DNA of 64,000 nt from Sipunculus nudus (lineage: Eukaryota > Annelida > Sipuncula > Golfingiida > Sipunculidae): NCBI GenBank assembly GCA_026874595.1, contig CM049311.1:68360953-68424952 (forward strand), in the 5' to 3' direction. Made by a program: the position numbers and the translations under genes. Shown here piece after piece: positions 32,446 to 44,300 of this stretch (its first letter is position 1; each line of letters begins with the position of its first letter). Under the pieces are notes generated by a model. The model saw only the letters and a program-made list of their open reading frames with translations, searched no databases and was not told where the DNA came from.

Positions 32446-35400
32446 CAGTAATCTAATCTCCATTCTTGGTATAAAATTGCTTTATTTGTTTCCTTGTTTT
32501 TATCTGGGCTGTGTTCTTTACTCCTTGTTATCCTTGTAACGCACTGTTATAATGTTCTCTTCATTTGCAATGTTGATGTAGAAAACAATTAACAATTTGT
32601 TTATTAGCTCATAATTTTGTGAACAATCAACTTCATAAGTCAGATTTACTGGCACCAATGAACATTGTACAAGCTTTAGAATTTAACTGCCCTTACCATC
32701 ACCATTATCACCCTAATACTGAGACAATGCACCTTTTCCAAGCGACAGTATTTTTGTCATCACTAGCATCACACAAACTCTTCCGTATAATTTTTTATTA
32801 GATGGCGTGAGAAATTTGGCGTCTTTCAGGATAGTGCAAAGCAAAAATAAGTGGCCCATGGGCCATGATGTTCAGCTGAGGTTAATATGTTTCTATTATC
32901 GATGGTATGATCTGGTGAAAACAATTTGTTATGGTTTCAGAATAACATGGAGATTTTCCCAAAACCTCCATGGATGTTGTGTTAGCTAGAATGTTCGAGG
33001 CCTACTGTAGCCCTGCCTGGGCTTTAGCGTATTGATGTTTACTGCTAAAATGCTTCAAATGAAACTTGGTTCAATGTACCGATAGACGCGACGTAAATCA
33101 GTTCTAGCTCTTATCACTAAAGCCCTGTAAAGTCCGTATGGCGAATCCCTGATATTTGCATATTAGGGCGTCACAAGGCTCCTGACGATTCCCTCGCATT
33201 TGCATATCAGGCCGCCTGGTCTCCTGTGAATGGCATCTTTGCTATGAGGAGGCTAACAGCATCCCATAGGTAATAGACAGCTCAACCCGCTTGGTAAAAT
33301 TCGCACTGAAATCATGCATGTTTTAGAAAGTCCATACATGGACCTTCGTGTCCTATGATATATCTCTGCTGTCCGAACATACGGTCCATGGGCAAATATA
33401 AGTGTATTGTAGACAATGTCGCATCGATTTTGTACTGTGTATTTGTTAGTGTTCAAGTTACACATGAAAGTGTTGCCACTGTTGAGTTGCCAACACGCTG
33501 AACGTCGTGATTGTTTCGTTTAGCCGGTACATGAATAACAGCTTGACTGCGTTCGTCGCGTGTGGAGCTGAATATCTCACGCTGATTGGCTGAGCTGGAG
33601 ACACATTTTAAACCGGCCGGCTGTGATAAGAAATGGTCTGATAAACGGTGAACACTGACTCACTGAGGCTGAGGGTTTTATATAGTGTTACAAATCTTGC
33701 CGTACTCAAATAGCCGAGAACCTAAACATATTAAGACTGATAAAATGGGAATATATATATATAACAAGCTTGAAGCCCACAATAGGTGGTTACTGAATTA
33801 ACCATGTTGGTTTTTTGAAAAAAAAAAAGATTCTGGGAAAGACCACTATAATTACTCCTTACGTCATTGGGAAAGACCTTAGTTCAGCGAGGCGGTGATG
33901 TGTGGCGCTGACTGTCCGGCACGGCCCAAGTTTACCAGTCGATGAAATAAGAGGGTCAGAGAATGGTAAGTAGTTATGTAAGTTGCCGCGTGGTAGCAGT
34001 ACCGAAACTAAGGGCGACACAGTGAGAGCCGTTTGATATCTCTGTCAGAGCCATTTCTTTGACTGGGCCAGTCTAGGCCTACTGGATACAATTCGTGCAT
34101 ATCTGACTCTCTGCGTAAGAAAGACGTTTCTGGGTCCAACAGTTTTGATTTATGATCTTGACTTTCGTCGTGTTAAAACAACGTTTTTTCCTATAGCTCA
34201 CAGAATATCGGCCTCAGTAACTTAATTTTAGGTTGCCAAGGACATTTATCCAGGACCTCCCTGAATATAACGTTTGAAGATTCTCTGCCACTTGGATACA
34301 ATTTGTATCCCGTCTTACTCTCTCGGTGCTCAAAGTCATGTTTCCAGTCCGTAATAGTATAAATCATAAATGGCACCCCTGATGGTGATACCGAGTCCTT
34401 TTCTGTACAAATAAAAACCGATGACTTTTATTTTTGTGATATTGAATCTTTTGCACCAAACCTAGATTTACAATACGTTGTTTTAACCGCCCTAGTCTCA
34501 TATCGCTAAAGCACTGCTTATTTTAGCGAGTTTATGTAGGTAAATTCAGTCCCGGGGTTGAGAGCGTGCTTTACTACTGAGTCAACAAGGAAGTGAGGGT
34601 TCGAACCAGGCAGATGTCTATCCAGGCGGGACTCCAGAGTCTTAAAATAATCGGAAAGGTATCGCGGAGCTCTGCTTTCTTGTATCAAGCTGACTTGAGC
34701 TTTATTGAGGGCGCTGGTAGACATGCCTTTCTGGCCCTGAAAAGACAAGTACGGGCATTCTCTGCTGGAAGATCTGATGGCTGGCCAGTGTTTAAACTAG
34801 TTGCTGGCTATCTCAGGTACACACCTGTGTAGCGCTGGGGTCATTGTTTTGAGTGGCCCTCGTACCTGACAGGAAGCCATTAGACTGACAAACATCATTA
34901 GAAAGCCCACAAGAAAACTACAGGACACTTTTAAAGACAAGGTCAATTACTCTACCAAGAAAATTCCAAACAAAAGGAGTTTGCCAAGTTTTGCCTACAG
35001 CTGCCGGGTACAAAGCCAGGGGCGCATTCAGGATTTCAGAAAGTTAGTGGTCTATCATTTCGGACAATTAACCAAGACCGTTTTTTAGCAAGTACACAAA
35101 TGAATATACATATAAAGTATATATTTATAAAGTATATTATAGTATATTATGGTAAATTATGTTATATATACGCGCGTATGCTTTATTGTTTTTGTTAAGA
35201 GAACAGCTCAATTCCGTCAGTTTCTTTCATATAGATGTAAAGATGCAGTCGGTAAATTGACCTGTTTCACAAATTAAAAGTAGCAACTTTAGGGCTCTTT
35301 TTTTCTAAACATTATTCTCGTTATTAATTCCAGTCTCCCGCGGCTAATAAAGACTATGATTAGAACAAGCCTACGCAACTGCGTCTCAACTTACGTGTTA

Positions 35401-36390
35401 AGATCTTCCAATAATTGAAATTTATAAAGCGATTCCAAACGAATCAGAATGCCTGGTTTTATGTGATTTTATTTTTTTACTTGTCCTCAAGCAAGTGGTG
35501 CTTTTCTGCTCAGTAGTTGAACTCTGCCTTTAACATTATATATACCTGGACTTTTCATGCATGTAAAGCCCGACACAATGAAACTTTTAGGGGACCTAAT
35601 GTAGGCATATGGGTCTTATACATGTGATGCCCTTCGGTCCTGCTTTTCACTTGTCATGAAAGTTCATATTCTTTTTCATTTATTTGACCTAATTATATCT
35701 ACAAACAACCGAAAATTGGCCGGCTGGTTTGTCAGAGTTTAATATAAAAAAAATACATTTCAAGCACCCTCGATCATTTACATAATAAGCTATTGTAATT
35801 AAGAGGTTGTGGGCAAAACATACATGTACTGAACAATTAACATATACGATCAAAGCAAACTTAGAAACTCTTAGCAACATTATAAACCTTGCCTTGTGAT
35901 TTTAAAGCCTAATTCGCCCTCGATTTGACCCCAAACATCTGCAGAAATGCATCAGTGTAAACGTATGAAAGCAGCCGATTAGTTGGGTGGAACTACGGTG
36001 AGTACAGCAGTATACCATGTAAACACAAAAATGTGAAGACTGGGAAGCCAAAGTAGTTTAATTTTTTATCGAATGGAATTCTGGATTCTATAAAGCTTTG
36101 GTTTTATACGTCTTATTATAATCCTTTCCAGCACCCGGCCGGTCCACCTGTTTTTTCGCGATTATATTCCTGCGCGTCAAAGAACGCCGACACTTTCAGT
36201 CCTTAGGGCAATGGAGGAAAATGCGTATTTAACTATTATTGAAATAATTGTCTACCTTATGTCATTTTCCTGTTCACAATTTAAAACCATTTTATTAGTA
36301 ACTATTATATTCTGTAGCTAACATCTAACATCTTGCAGCTTAACTGTAAAATTGGCATATCAGAGAATAGAAATGACGTCATAATAGACG
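32040..36390. other. Mostly unassigned sequence
   Basis: Contains a (TA)n tract at 32390-32441, two diverged direct copies of a TTTGCATATYAGG block at 33155-33215, and a tRNA-like fragment near 34553. 32845-32880 (GGCCCATGGGCCATGATGTT) resembles the start of the elements at 48900 and 57770. No exon or protein similarity was recognised. Confidence 0.4.
34553..34613 (+). repeat. tRNA-like fragment, possible SINE head
   Basis: GGGTTGAGAGCGTGCTTTAC followed 32 nt later by GAGGGTTCGAACC, a good box B / T-arm. The acceptor stem and box A are poor, so it is not an intact tRNA gene. Confidence 0.35.
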
Positions 36391-36954
36391 TTGTTCCGTG
36401 AGGGTAGCCCAAGCCGACTAGGCACAGTAAACCTAGAAGAGCAAGCATTGATCATTGATAAACAATCTTTACTAGATCGCCATAACTGGATACTACAGGA
36501 AACAATATACAAATAACTGTAAAGACTATCGTCTCTGATGTCCATAAGGGGGCGACACTGGCTGATGCGCCCACGTAACATCCTTCCCTTTTAAGGAAAA
36601 TAAATGTCATGACAGTTCTTGATCTGTTCTCATAATTAAATTAATAGTGTCCTTGCAGTGGGGCCACAATGGCACAGTTCTTCACTGCTGTGATTGTATC
36701 TCAAGTGTAATGCAGAAAAGGTATGAAAAAGTAAAATCACCTGAATTATAAAATAGTGGCATTTAAAATGCTAGGCAACTAATGACACTTAAATTGCTAG
36801 GCATCAATAAAAGGTGTATGTAAGTGACTGTTATGCCTAAATACTTTTATAGGTGGTGATCTTTTAGATGGTGAGTAAACTGTCTAGCTTACAATGCCAG
36901 TACCACCTTCTAAGTCACACTTGTAAATTATCTGGATTAAGCCAATTCATGTAG

Positions 36955-37140
36955 CTTGTCTCCTAGAATGGGCATCGTGTAGTGTTCACGTAGGAAAGCT
37001 CTATTGAGTTCTTTTGGGTCAATACATATTCTGATATCACCAGATTTCTTGTGAGCAATAGCTATTTGATTGACTCATGGAGTGGCTATTTCACCTTGGC
37101 AAAAACACCTCTCTGCTCAAGTTCCATGATTTTAGCCTTT
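36955..37140 (-). pseudogene. gypsy reverse transcriptase fragment
   Basis: The minus strand reads AKIMELEQRGVFAKVK, a stop and frame change, then IAIAHKKSGDIRICIDPKEL and NRAFLREHYTMPILGDKLHE, the N-terminal fingers of a gypsy reverse transcriptase. It stops there; palm, RNase H and integrase are deleted. Confidence 0.75.
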
Positions 37141-37380
37141 AGTTTTGGGAGCAGGGTTACAGGTACTCTCATGCTGGCATGGTAACATGTTTAACACTGC
37201 GGTCAACCCTTAAATGTACTTAAACTGGGAATGTACCAGTTTGGCAGTCAAATACTTCAGGGTATCGCTCAGTGATGGACACAGAAAATACTCAGTCGAA
37301 CTCGCTCTCATTCAGGGTGATCATGTCCGTTTGCTGTGCAGCCGATAGGCACAAGATCGGCTTGAGGTCTTCTCCCACAG

Positions 37381-37690
37381 CTACAACTTAACTGAGTAGC
37401 GCTTATTTGTCTTAGAGTTTTTCACTACAGTACAGGTTACACTCAGTGGTATAATCTCCATATGTTTTAGCCTTGTAGTTGTTGATGAAATGTCAGTGTG
37501 CACTAAATTGGCTGGCAGTACATTAACAGTGGCTCCACTGTCTATCTGAAACACAGCAGGCTTTTTGTTGACAAGCAGCTGACACTTTACTTTTTTCGAA
37601 CCAGAGACAAAAGCGGAGTTCAACACATTAATCCACTGTGGTGGACTTTCATCAGTAGAGTCATCAAGAGGATTATCCGAGTCACCAAAC
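37381..37690 (-). pseudogene. gypsy aspartic protease
   Basis: KCQLLVNKKPAVFQIDSGAT then VNVLPANLV shows the retropepsin active site D-S-G-A followed by the usual hydrophobic segment. The frame is open for 81 codons and then ends early. Confidence 0.78.
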
Positions 37691-37739
37691 TGGTTTACTG
37701 ATTGTCTCTAATCACGTCTTAATCTCTTGTTGGGACATT

Positions 37740-38160
37740 TCACAGCAAAGTGATTTCTTTCTTTACAAAGGGCACATGATTTATTCCAAGCTGGACATTT
37801 TTCTTTTTCATAGGATGAACACGCCCGCAAAACATGCATTCTTTCTTTAACTGTGACATTTTAGATTCGGGTTTGTTTTCCTTGCCTAAGGCATCTGATT
37901 TCACTATGTGTACTTGTTCAGCAGGTCTTTTCACTTTACCCTGGGCAGCTGCAATTACAGACGCTTTACAGATATCTTGCTGTAGGGTTATATAACGGGC
38001 TTTAAGCATGTCCGTTTGGACAAACTGATCACAAGTTCCTAGCACTATTCTGTCACGAAGTATCGAGTCTACACAATCTGGACAGTAGTTACATGTTTTG
38101 ACAATTTGCCTAATTTCAGAGTGAAAAGTTTCAAATGTCTCTCCTTTTCTTTGGTTTCTA
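37740..38160 (-). pseudogene. gypsy gag C-terminus with zinc knuckle
   Basis: ETFETFHSEIRQIVKTCNYC and ILRDRIVLGTCD form the end of a gypsy capsid-like region. A basic stretch and a knuckle-like CMFCGRVHPMKKK follow; the second half of the Cys pattern is frameshifted. The upstream part of gag is missing. Confidence 0.7.
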
Positions 38161-38950
38161 GTGTTGCGTGAGGGTAGCCCAAGCCGACTAGGCACAGAAA
38201 ACCAAGAAGAGCAAGCATTGATAAACAATCTTTACTAGATCGCCAAAACTGGATACTACAGTAAACAATATAAAAATTACCATAAAGACTATTGTCTCTC
38301 ATGTCCGTATGGTGGCGCACCGGCTGATGCGCCCACGTAAAAGACGTGACGGGGATTTGTATTCTCCTCATGCACGCCCTTCACTGTAACTTCACATTAC
38401 TTTATATCAATATCCAAGGAGGATAAACAATGTCACTTATAAGGGACGCCATGAGCCACAGATACAAAGGTTAGAGTGCCCTATTCCGGTCATGGATCGG
38501 CCGATTTTGTGGCGTCAAGCGTATTGACGCCCCTGTTGATAACTGAAAATCAATGTTCCTCTTCTTTACCATGCGTGTGTTCAGCCAGCGTTATTCTCTT
38601 CTGTGAGTGCTGTTAAACACACTTTTTACTGTGGGGAGTGAATGTTTCTTAGTTTGTTCGAGGGCTTCTTCTCCATTCCATAATAAGATACCTCATATAC
38701 ACCACTGGTACCAACATTGTGACACTGACACTAGGTATACATGCAGCAGAGTACTCGAGATGTTCAGGATTGTTAAACGTGGGTATTTTAGCGTGACTTT
38801 TGTAAGGACAGAGACACATGCACGAGGCATTTTAGGTGGTTTCAGTCCTTTTAAAAATTATGATATTTCAGTGCCCCACAATTATTTCATTTGTCTACAT
38901 ATTTTAAAAATCCCCCACAATGTGGAAAGGGGTGTTCCAGGTATCATTGG

Positions 38951-38956
<6 letters not shown>

Positions 38957-39013
<57 letters not shown>
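38957..39013. repeat. (TC)n(TA)n compound microsatellite
   Basis: A CT run followed by a TA run. An open frame passes through it but is not a gene. Confidence 0.85.
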
Positions 39014-39019
<6 letters not shown>

Positions 39020-39854
39020 GGTTTTCCCTCAGTTAGTGCCCCCTGAAAACGTGTCAGTGGACGGCGAATCCGGAACTTAAAACTGCTGATTCACCTATCT
39101 CATATATCACCTATCTCTCGTATGACTGATTTCAGATCGGTATACCCCCAGGGATGTTTGGAACCACATATTATAGGTTGAGCTGCGCGACATATCGATA
39201 CATCGGTTTATCGCGAAACGGTGATTCGCATATTGCTTATCGCGATACAGTTTTCGAATATCGATATTTTCCTATATTTTGTTAATGCGCCTAGAACTGA
39301 TTTTTAGTAAACACAACGTTTCTGTTACAATTTAAGACATCTAAATACTTATAAATGAGCTGGGATTAATGACAAGCTTAAATTTAAAGCCTCTGCCGTG
39401 TAATTAAACGTTTAGTATTGAATTATCAAGTAGGCCTGATATATACTAGGGAATACGCGTGTCAGCTCGATGAAGTTGGTATACGAGAAATATTTTGATA
39501 CATAAAAAGAAGGAATTGCTCCACACGGTCATAATAATTAATCATTTATTAATATTCTCACCTAACATCTTAAAATAAATCAAGTGTCGACTTAATAGTT
39601 TTATTGTTCAAGAACGACAGCATTGTGATGTGGTATCAATCAATCAATCAATACACGGCTTTAACTGTGCGCACCATTTATCCCTCTTTGTACTTAACCA
39701 CAGTCCAGAATTCTTTAAATGCAAAGTTATTTGTACATTTGTGGCCTAAAAGAGCCTGATTAAAATGATTCGATATGGGCTCTGTCAAAAGAACAGTGCC
39801 CATAAAATGTATTGTTGCCATTATTCGTGTTTGAAATAAACTCATCCGCATATA

Positions 39855-39893
<39 letters not shown>

Positions 39894-40062
39894 ACGTATA
39901 TATATACGTATGTATATTATATATTTGGTGTGTGTAAATGTGTAAGATATTGCAGTCGCTTGTCCCGGAGTTTACCATAAAAAGGTAGCTTGCACCGTAA
40001 TATCCATGTAGCTCATGAAGACTAGTTGCACCTCAAAGTCTGTTACCATTTGAGTAAACACG
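39014..40062. other. 3' flank of GST gene B, no gene seen
   Basis: Holds GATATCG-rich sequence (39185-39290) of the kind seen at 13200 and 54620, a (CAAT)n stretch near 39637 and (TA)n at 39851-39889. The poly(A) site of the GST gene should lie here. ATTAATAAATGA on the minus strand near 39540-39551 contains AATAAA, but its distance (about 520 bp) makes the assignment weak. Confidence 0.4.
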
Positions 40063-40179
40063 TTACCGGTTGAATACACGGTTGACTGTTGCGATGTAGT
40101 TCTCATCGTTCTTCGGGCGGCGGACATTCTCCATATAGTGCTTAATCCGGTCCGTCGCCAACATGGTGTTAATAAATTT
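40063..40179 (-). CDS. GST gene B exon 6 (stop codon)
   Basis: 117 bp, starting after CTCCAG and ending TAA at 40063-40065. Encodes KFINTMLATDRIKHYMENVR and RPKNDENYIATVNRVFNR, the C-terminal helices of the GST. Homologous to 62900-63019. Confidence 0.9.
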   Translation of the reverse strand, partial: KFINTMLATDRIKHYMENVRRPKNDENYIATVNRVFNR

Positions 40180-41279
40180 CTGGAGAAAGGGAAATGCAAC
40201 TGTCAAATGATATAAAATCAGTACAGTCAAGAATAATAAAAAATACAAATACAAAAAATTAACAACACAAAGACACAAACAAACGCACAGTCCTTAAGAA
40301 AAACGATGAAATCTATTCCCCAAGTGATACATTCAGTCATCCGGCACCAGGGGCGGACTTGCCCACCGGGAGGTTCCCGGATGACCGATGGTATATCTTA
40401 TTCTTGTCTGTGGTCCAGTTATGAAAGTTAATATAGACGCCGTCGCGCCTATGATATTACATATGGGCCGCTTTCACTCAAACTTACGGCGGATGTTTCC
40501 CACCCTCAGCCCGGCCCCCGACCCAGCGCCAATGATTCCTGTGGCCCTTGTCTTGACGAGAGAATGAAGTTGTACCTGCATGGCTACGGTTCATTTACAG
40601 AATTACAGTGTGTGTTTGTGCACGTAACATTTGTGAGCGTATACTATTTAAACACAGAAACATTTAAACTAAAAGCCCTTTTTATATATCCACATCTTTT
40701 AAGCATTACATATTTGAATAAACATAATTTTTAACGAAAAGGAAGAAAGGTAAATGTATATGAAATTCTGAGATACATTTATTTGTATGTATCTTAAGAT
40801 GATATTATTATCCAATGCACTTGTGTTGCCAGATGTCAGATTTATCACTTGTTATGTACAAACTGAAACTTTTCTTGAACACTGAAAATCTGCAAAAGAA
40901 CAATAAAAACTGAATTTGTACAGCAGATTTTAAAGAGGTTCTGGCTGGCCTGTTTTACCAAAAACAGATTAGGTGATAGTGAAAGGGATCAGGTCTCTCA
41001 GTGCATTGGAGGAAAATGGTTTTATCCGAAAAGACACACAAAGTCAGGGTGAGCCATTCAGAGCTTTACATGGCATCTTATTACAAAACAATCAATAGAA
41101 ATTTTAGAGCTGATCATTTATTTATGTTGTATGTTGGCTGATATACAATTATACCCGAATCAACATGAAAGTGTTTACCTGTTTATCCTTTTCCGTCCCT
41201 TGTGCCCAAATGGGTGAACAAGTGTGTGTGTGTGTGTGTTTGTGTTCATAACCCTCTCTCTCTCTCTCTCTCTCTCTCC

Positions 41280-41335
<56 letters not shown>

Positions 41336-44300
41336 CTCTCAATTTTGTAATTTTGTCATGAATTATGTATATACAAGTGTTCTTACCGCAACACTTCTTA
41401 GCTAAAACTTGCATATTTAAATACAAAGCTATCATTTTATGCGAATTTACCTGCATGCCAGGGTAACCATCAAATTCTTCAATTCCAAAGTAGTCCCGGG
41501 TGCTGAGTACCGCCTCAAGCAGTTGTACATCCGCCACCGTCATGGAGTTCCCAACAAGGAACCCTGTCCCGTTCTCCGTCAAAATCTGAAGTTTTAAAGT
41601 TAACTCAGGAAATCATTTAAGTTGGTTAGGAAGAAAAGTTCGCCTTTCTCTTAATTGCATGGATCTGTCCCTAAGCTTAATCAAAGTGCTGTTACTCATG
41701 ATGTAATATACAATTTATTTTGTGGTTTTGTTGTGCAGAATTATCTGATAATGTGAGCATCAATTATCCATTATTTTTTTGTTACAGTGTTCTTTGGACT
41801 CACTTATTTCATTTATTTAAAATTGTTATAACGGTAGTCCCGTACTGTACAACCTAGGAGGGATATATCCTAATCTCTTGGGTCTCTTTGTTGATCTTAA
41901 CACCATCAGTCATTGTGAGCACAGGCGCTTGAATCGCTATTTGTGTTGATCTTGGTTTAAATAGTGTTCAATTTACCTTAACAACAATCCCCTACCGTTT
42001 AATGAGCTTTAAACCATGTTATATCGTTGGCCGGTACTTGTTTATATAATAGATACACAAGGCCGGCTTCCAAGTCTGCGGACGAGTCTGTATCCATTAA
42101 GCGACGAACAGACAGATTTATCCCAGATTACTATTTCCATCATTATCAACCAATCAGGTGTTAGGTTCCAGAGGGGAATCCTTACTGCTGACCAAGATAC
42201 ATGGGGATTTCCTTGTTTGGGGTAACAGCTGCTTAATGGATGCAGACTAGTTACAAATAAGAGCTCATTACACGTGGTACACTGTGTGTATTGGAATTGT
42301 TGATGCTTTTATAGAAAGAAGAACTGGCCATTTAACCATTGTAAGTTTCTTCCCTCGAAAATCTTTGAAATATTTGGGAATTTCCATTGATTTCTTGTAT
42401 CATCGCCTACTCGTCCGCAGACTTGGATGCCGGCCTTGTGTATCTATTATAAAAACAAGTACCGGCCAACGATATAACATGGTTTAAAGCTCATTAAACG
42501 GTAGGGGATTGTTGTTAAGGTAAATTGAACACTATTTAAACCAAGGTCAACACAAATAGCGATTCAAGTGCCAGTGTTGTGAGGAACAATTCACCTGATA
42601 GCGACCTCAACAGTCCATTACAAGCCGGTTGGGCGCATTTAGTTAGAACGTAACAGCAGTTAGGACGTACCCAATGGAGACAGGACTATAATGAATAGGT
42701 CTTCACATGTAACGCGAGTCACATGGTTCAAACACAAGATAAGCAACGACGTTCTTATATTGCTAATGATAAATTAAGGAAAAACAAGGGACTCAAATAC
42801 GGAAAATCACTGTGATTACAGATAAGATATACTAAAACGGTTGGGATTGGCGTCGTAAGTGTATAGTATCGACCCCCAATTTTAAATATGGCCTATGTCA
42901 AGTGTCATTGATCGCGCCACAATGGTGAACCAGGAGAGACTGCCTGTTATACTTGTCGTTCCTGTATAATATACATGTGTCCCGAGAGTTGAACCTGAGG
43001 GTAACTAATGCTTTCAGAGCAATGTGTGAGATCTTGTGAGAGGGGATTCTGTCTGGATGTGTATTGCTCTAAATTTCGGTTTCACAGGTATTGTCATCAA
43101 AATCATTTTCATTATCAGTTTGTATTTTATTATTTTTTATTCAAACATGTTTTACCAGGATAACCAATTAAGATGATATGCAATTTTCAATTGCACCACT
43201 CTTTTGGTCCCTATCCAGGGCCAAAGCCTGAGCAAAGTCGGGGGGGGGGGGGGGCAGTAAATGCTTGCTTTTATTTACGTGGCTTAAGGGTAAACAGTGA
43301 TGGTCACTCTTGAAAATTGATCCTTCTTGCAAAGACTGCCAACATTTTTTTTGCCCAGGTCTCAGGCGGGGGAGCTGCGTATAGTGTACGTTCAGTGGAC
43401 TTACCCATATTCTTAAACCATGATTATGGAATGTACACTCCCCAGATAATTAATACATGGGATGTGCATGGTTTGATCACGGAATGTAGACTTTCTATGG
43501 TTTGAACCGTGTGGACGACATATGCATGTTATAAGTACACCGTCATACATGCTACGGTACACGTAATATTATTTATTCTAGGCACATAGCAAATACTCAC
43601 TTTATCAAATATTGGGATGTATCTTGGCAACACCTTATCTTTAATCATTGGGAAAACCTCTTCATCGGGCATAAACTTAACCCTAAGGAACCCCTGTTGG
43701 AAATCAGCTGCACCCTGTGTCAACACATCAACCCTGAAATAATGATCATACTGACTGTCAACACATCCACCCTGTAAATAAATGATCGTACTGCCTGTCA
43801 ACACATCAACCCTGAAATAATGATCTAATCTATATCAACACATCGAATCTGAAATAATAATCATACTCTATATCAACACAGCTACCCTGAAATAATGATC
43901 ATACTGACTGTCAAGACATCCACCCTGAAAATAAATGATCGTACTGCCTGTCAACACATCAACCCTGAAATAATGATCTAATCTATATCAACACATCGAA
44001 TCTGAAATAATAATCATACTCTATATCAACACATCTACCCTGGAATAATGATCATACGGCCTGTCAACACATCCACCCTGAAAATAAATAATCGTACTGC
44101 CTGTCAACACATCAACCCTGAAATAATGATCTAATCTATATCAACACATCGAATCTGAAATAATGATCATACTTTATATCAACACATCTACCCTGGAATA
44201 ATGATCATACGGCCTGTCAACACATCCACCCTGAAAATAAATGATCGTACTGCCTGTCAACACATCAACCCTGAAATAATGATCTAATCTATATCAACAC

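Larger units (their letters stand above)
36392..38342 (-). mobile_element. Internally deleted gypsy-type LTR element
   Basis: LTR-like direct repeats at 36392-36580 (189 bp, TGTTCCGTGAGG...CACGTAACA) and 38162-38342 (181 bp) are flanked by a perfect 5-bp duplication GACGT (36387-36391 and 38343-38347). The coding strand is minus: gag (38160-37740), protease (37690-37381), a piece of reverse transcriptase (37140-36955), then a purine tract AAAAGGGAAGGA before the 3' LTR. Gag follows the 5' LTR with no primer site, and most of pol is missing. Confidence 0.82.

Noticed and set aside
34553-34613. Functional tRNA gene
   Set aside because: Box B is good, but the acceptor stem and box A are not; kept only as a tRNA-like fragment.
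41175-41582. 135-codon minus-strand frame as a single GST exon
   Set aside because: Only 41451-41585 is the exon (donor at 41449-41450). The rest is intron reading through (TA)n and (CT)n repeats.
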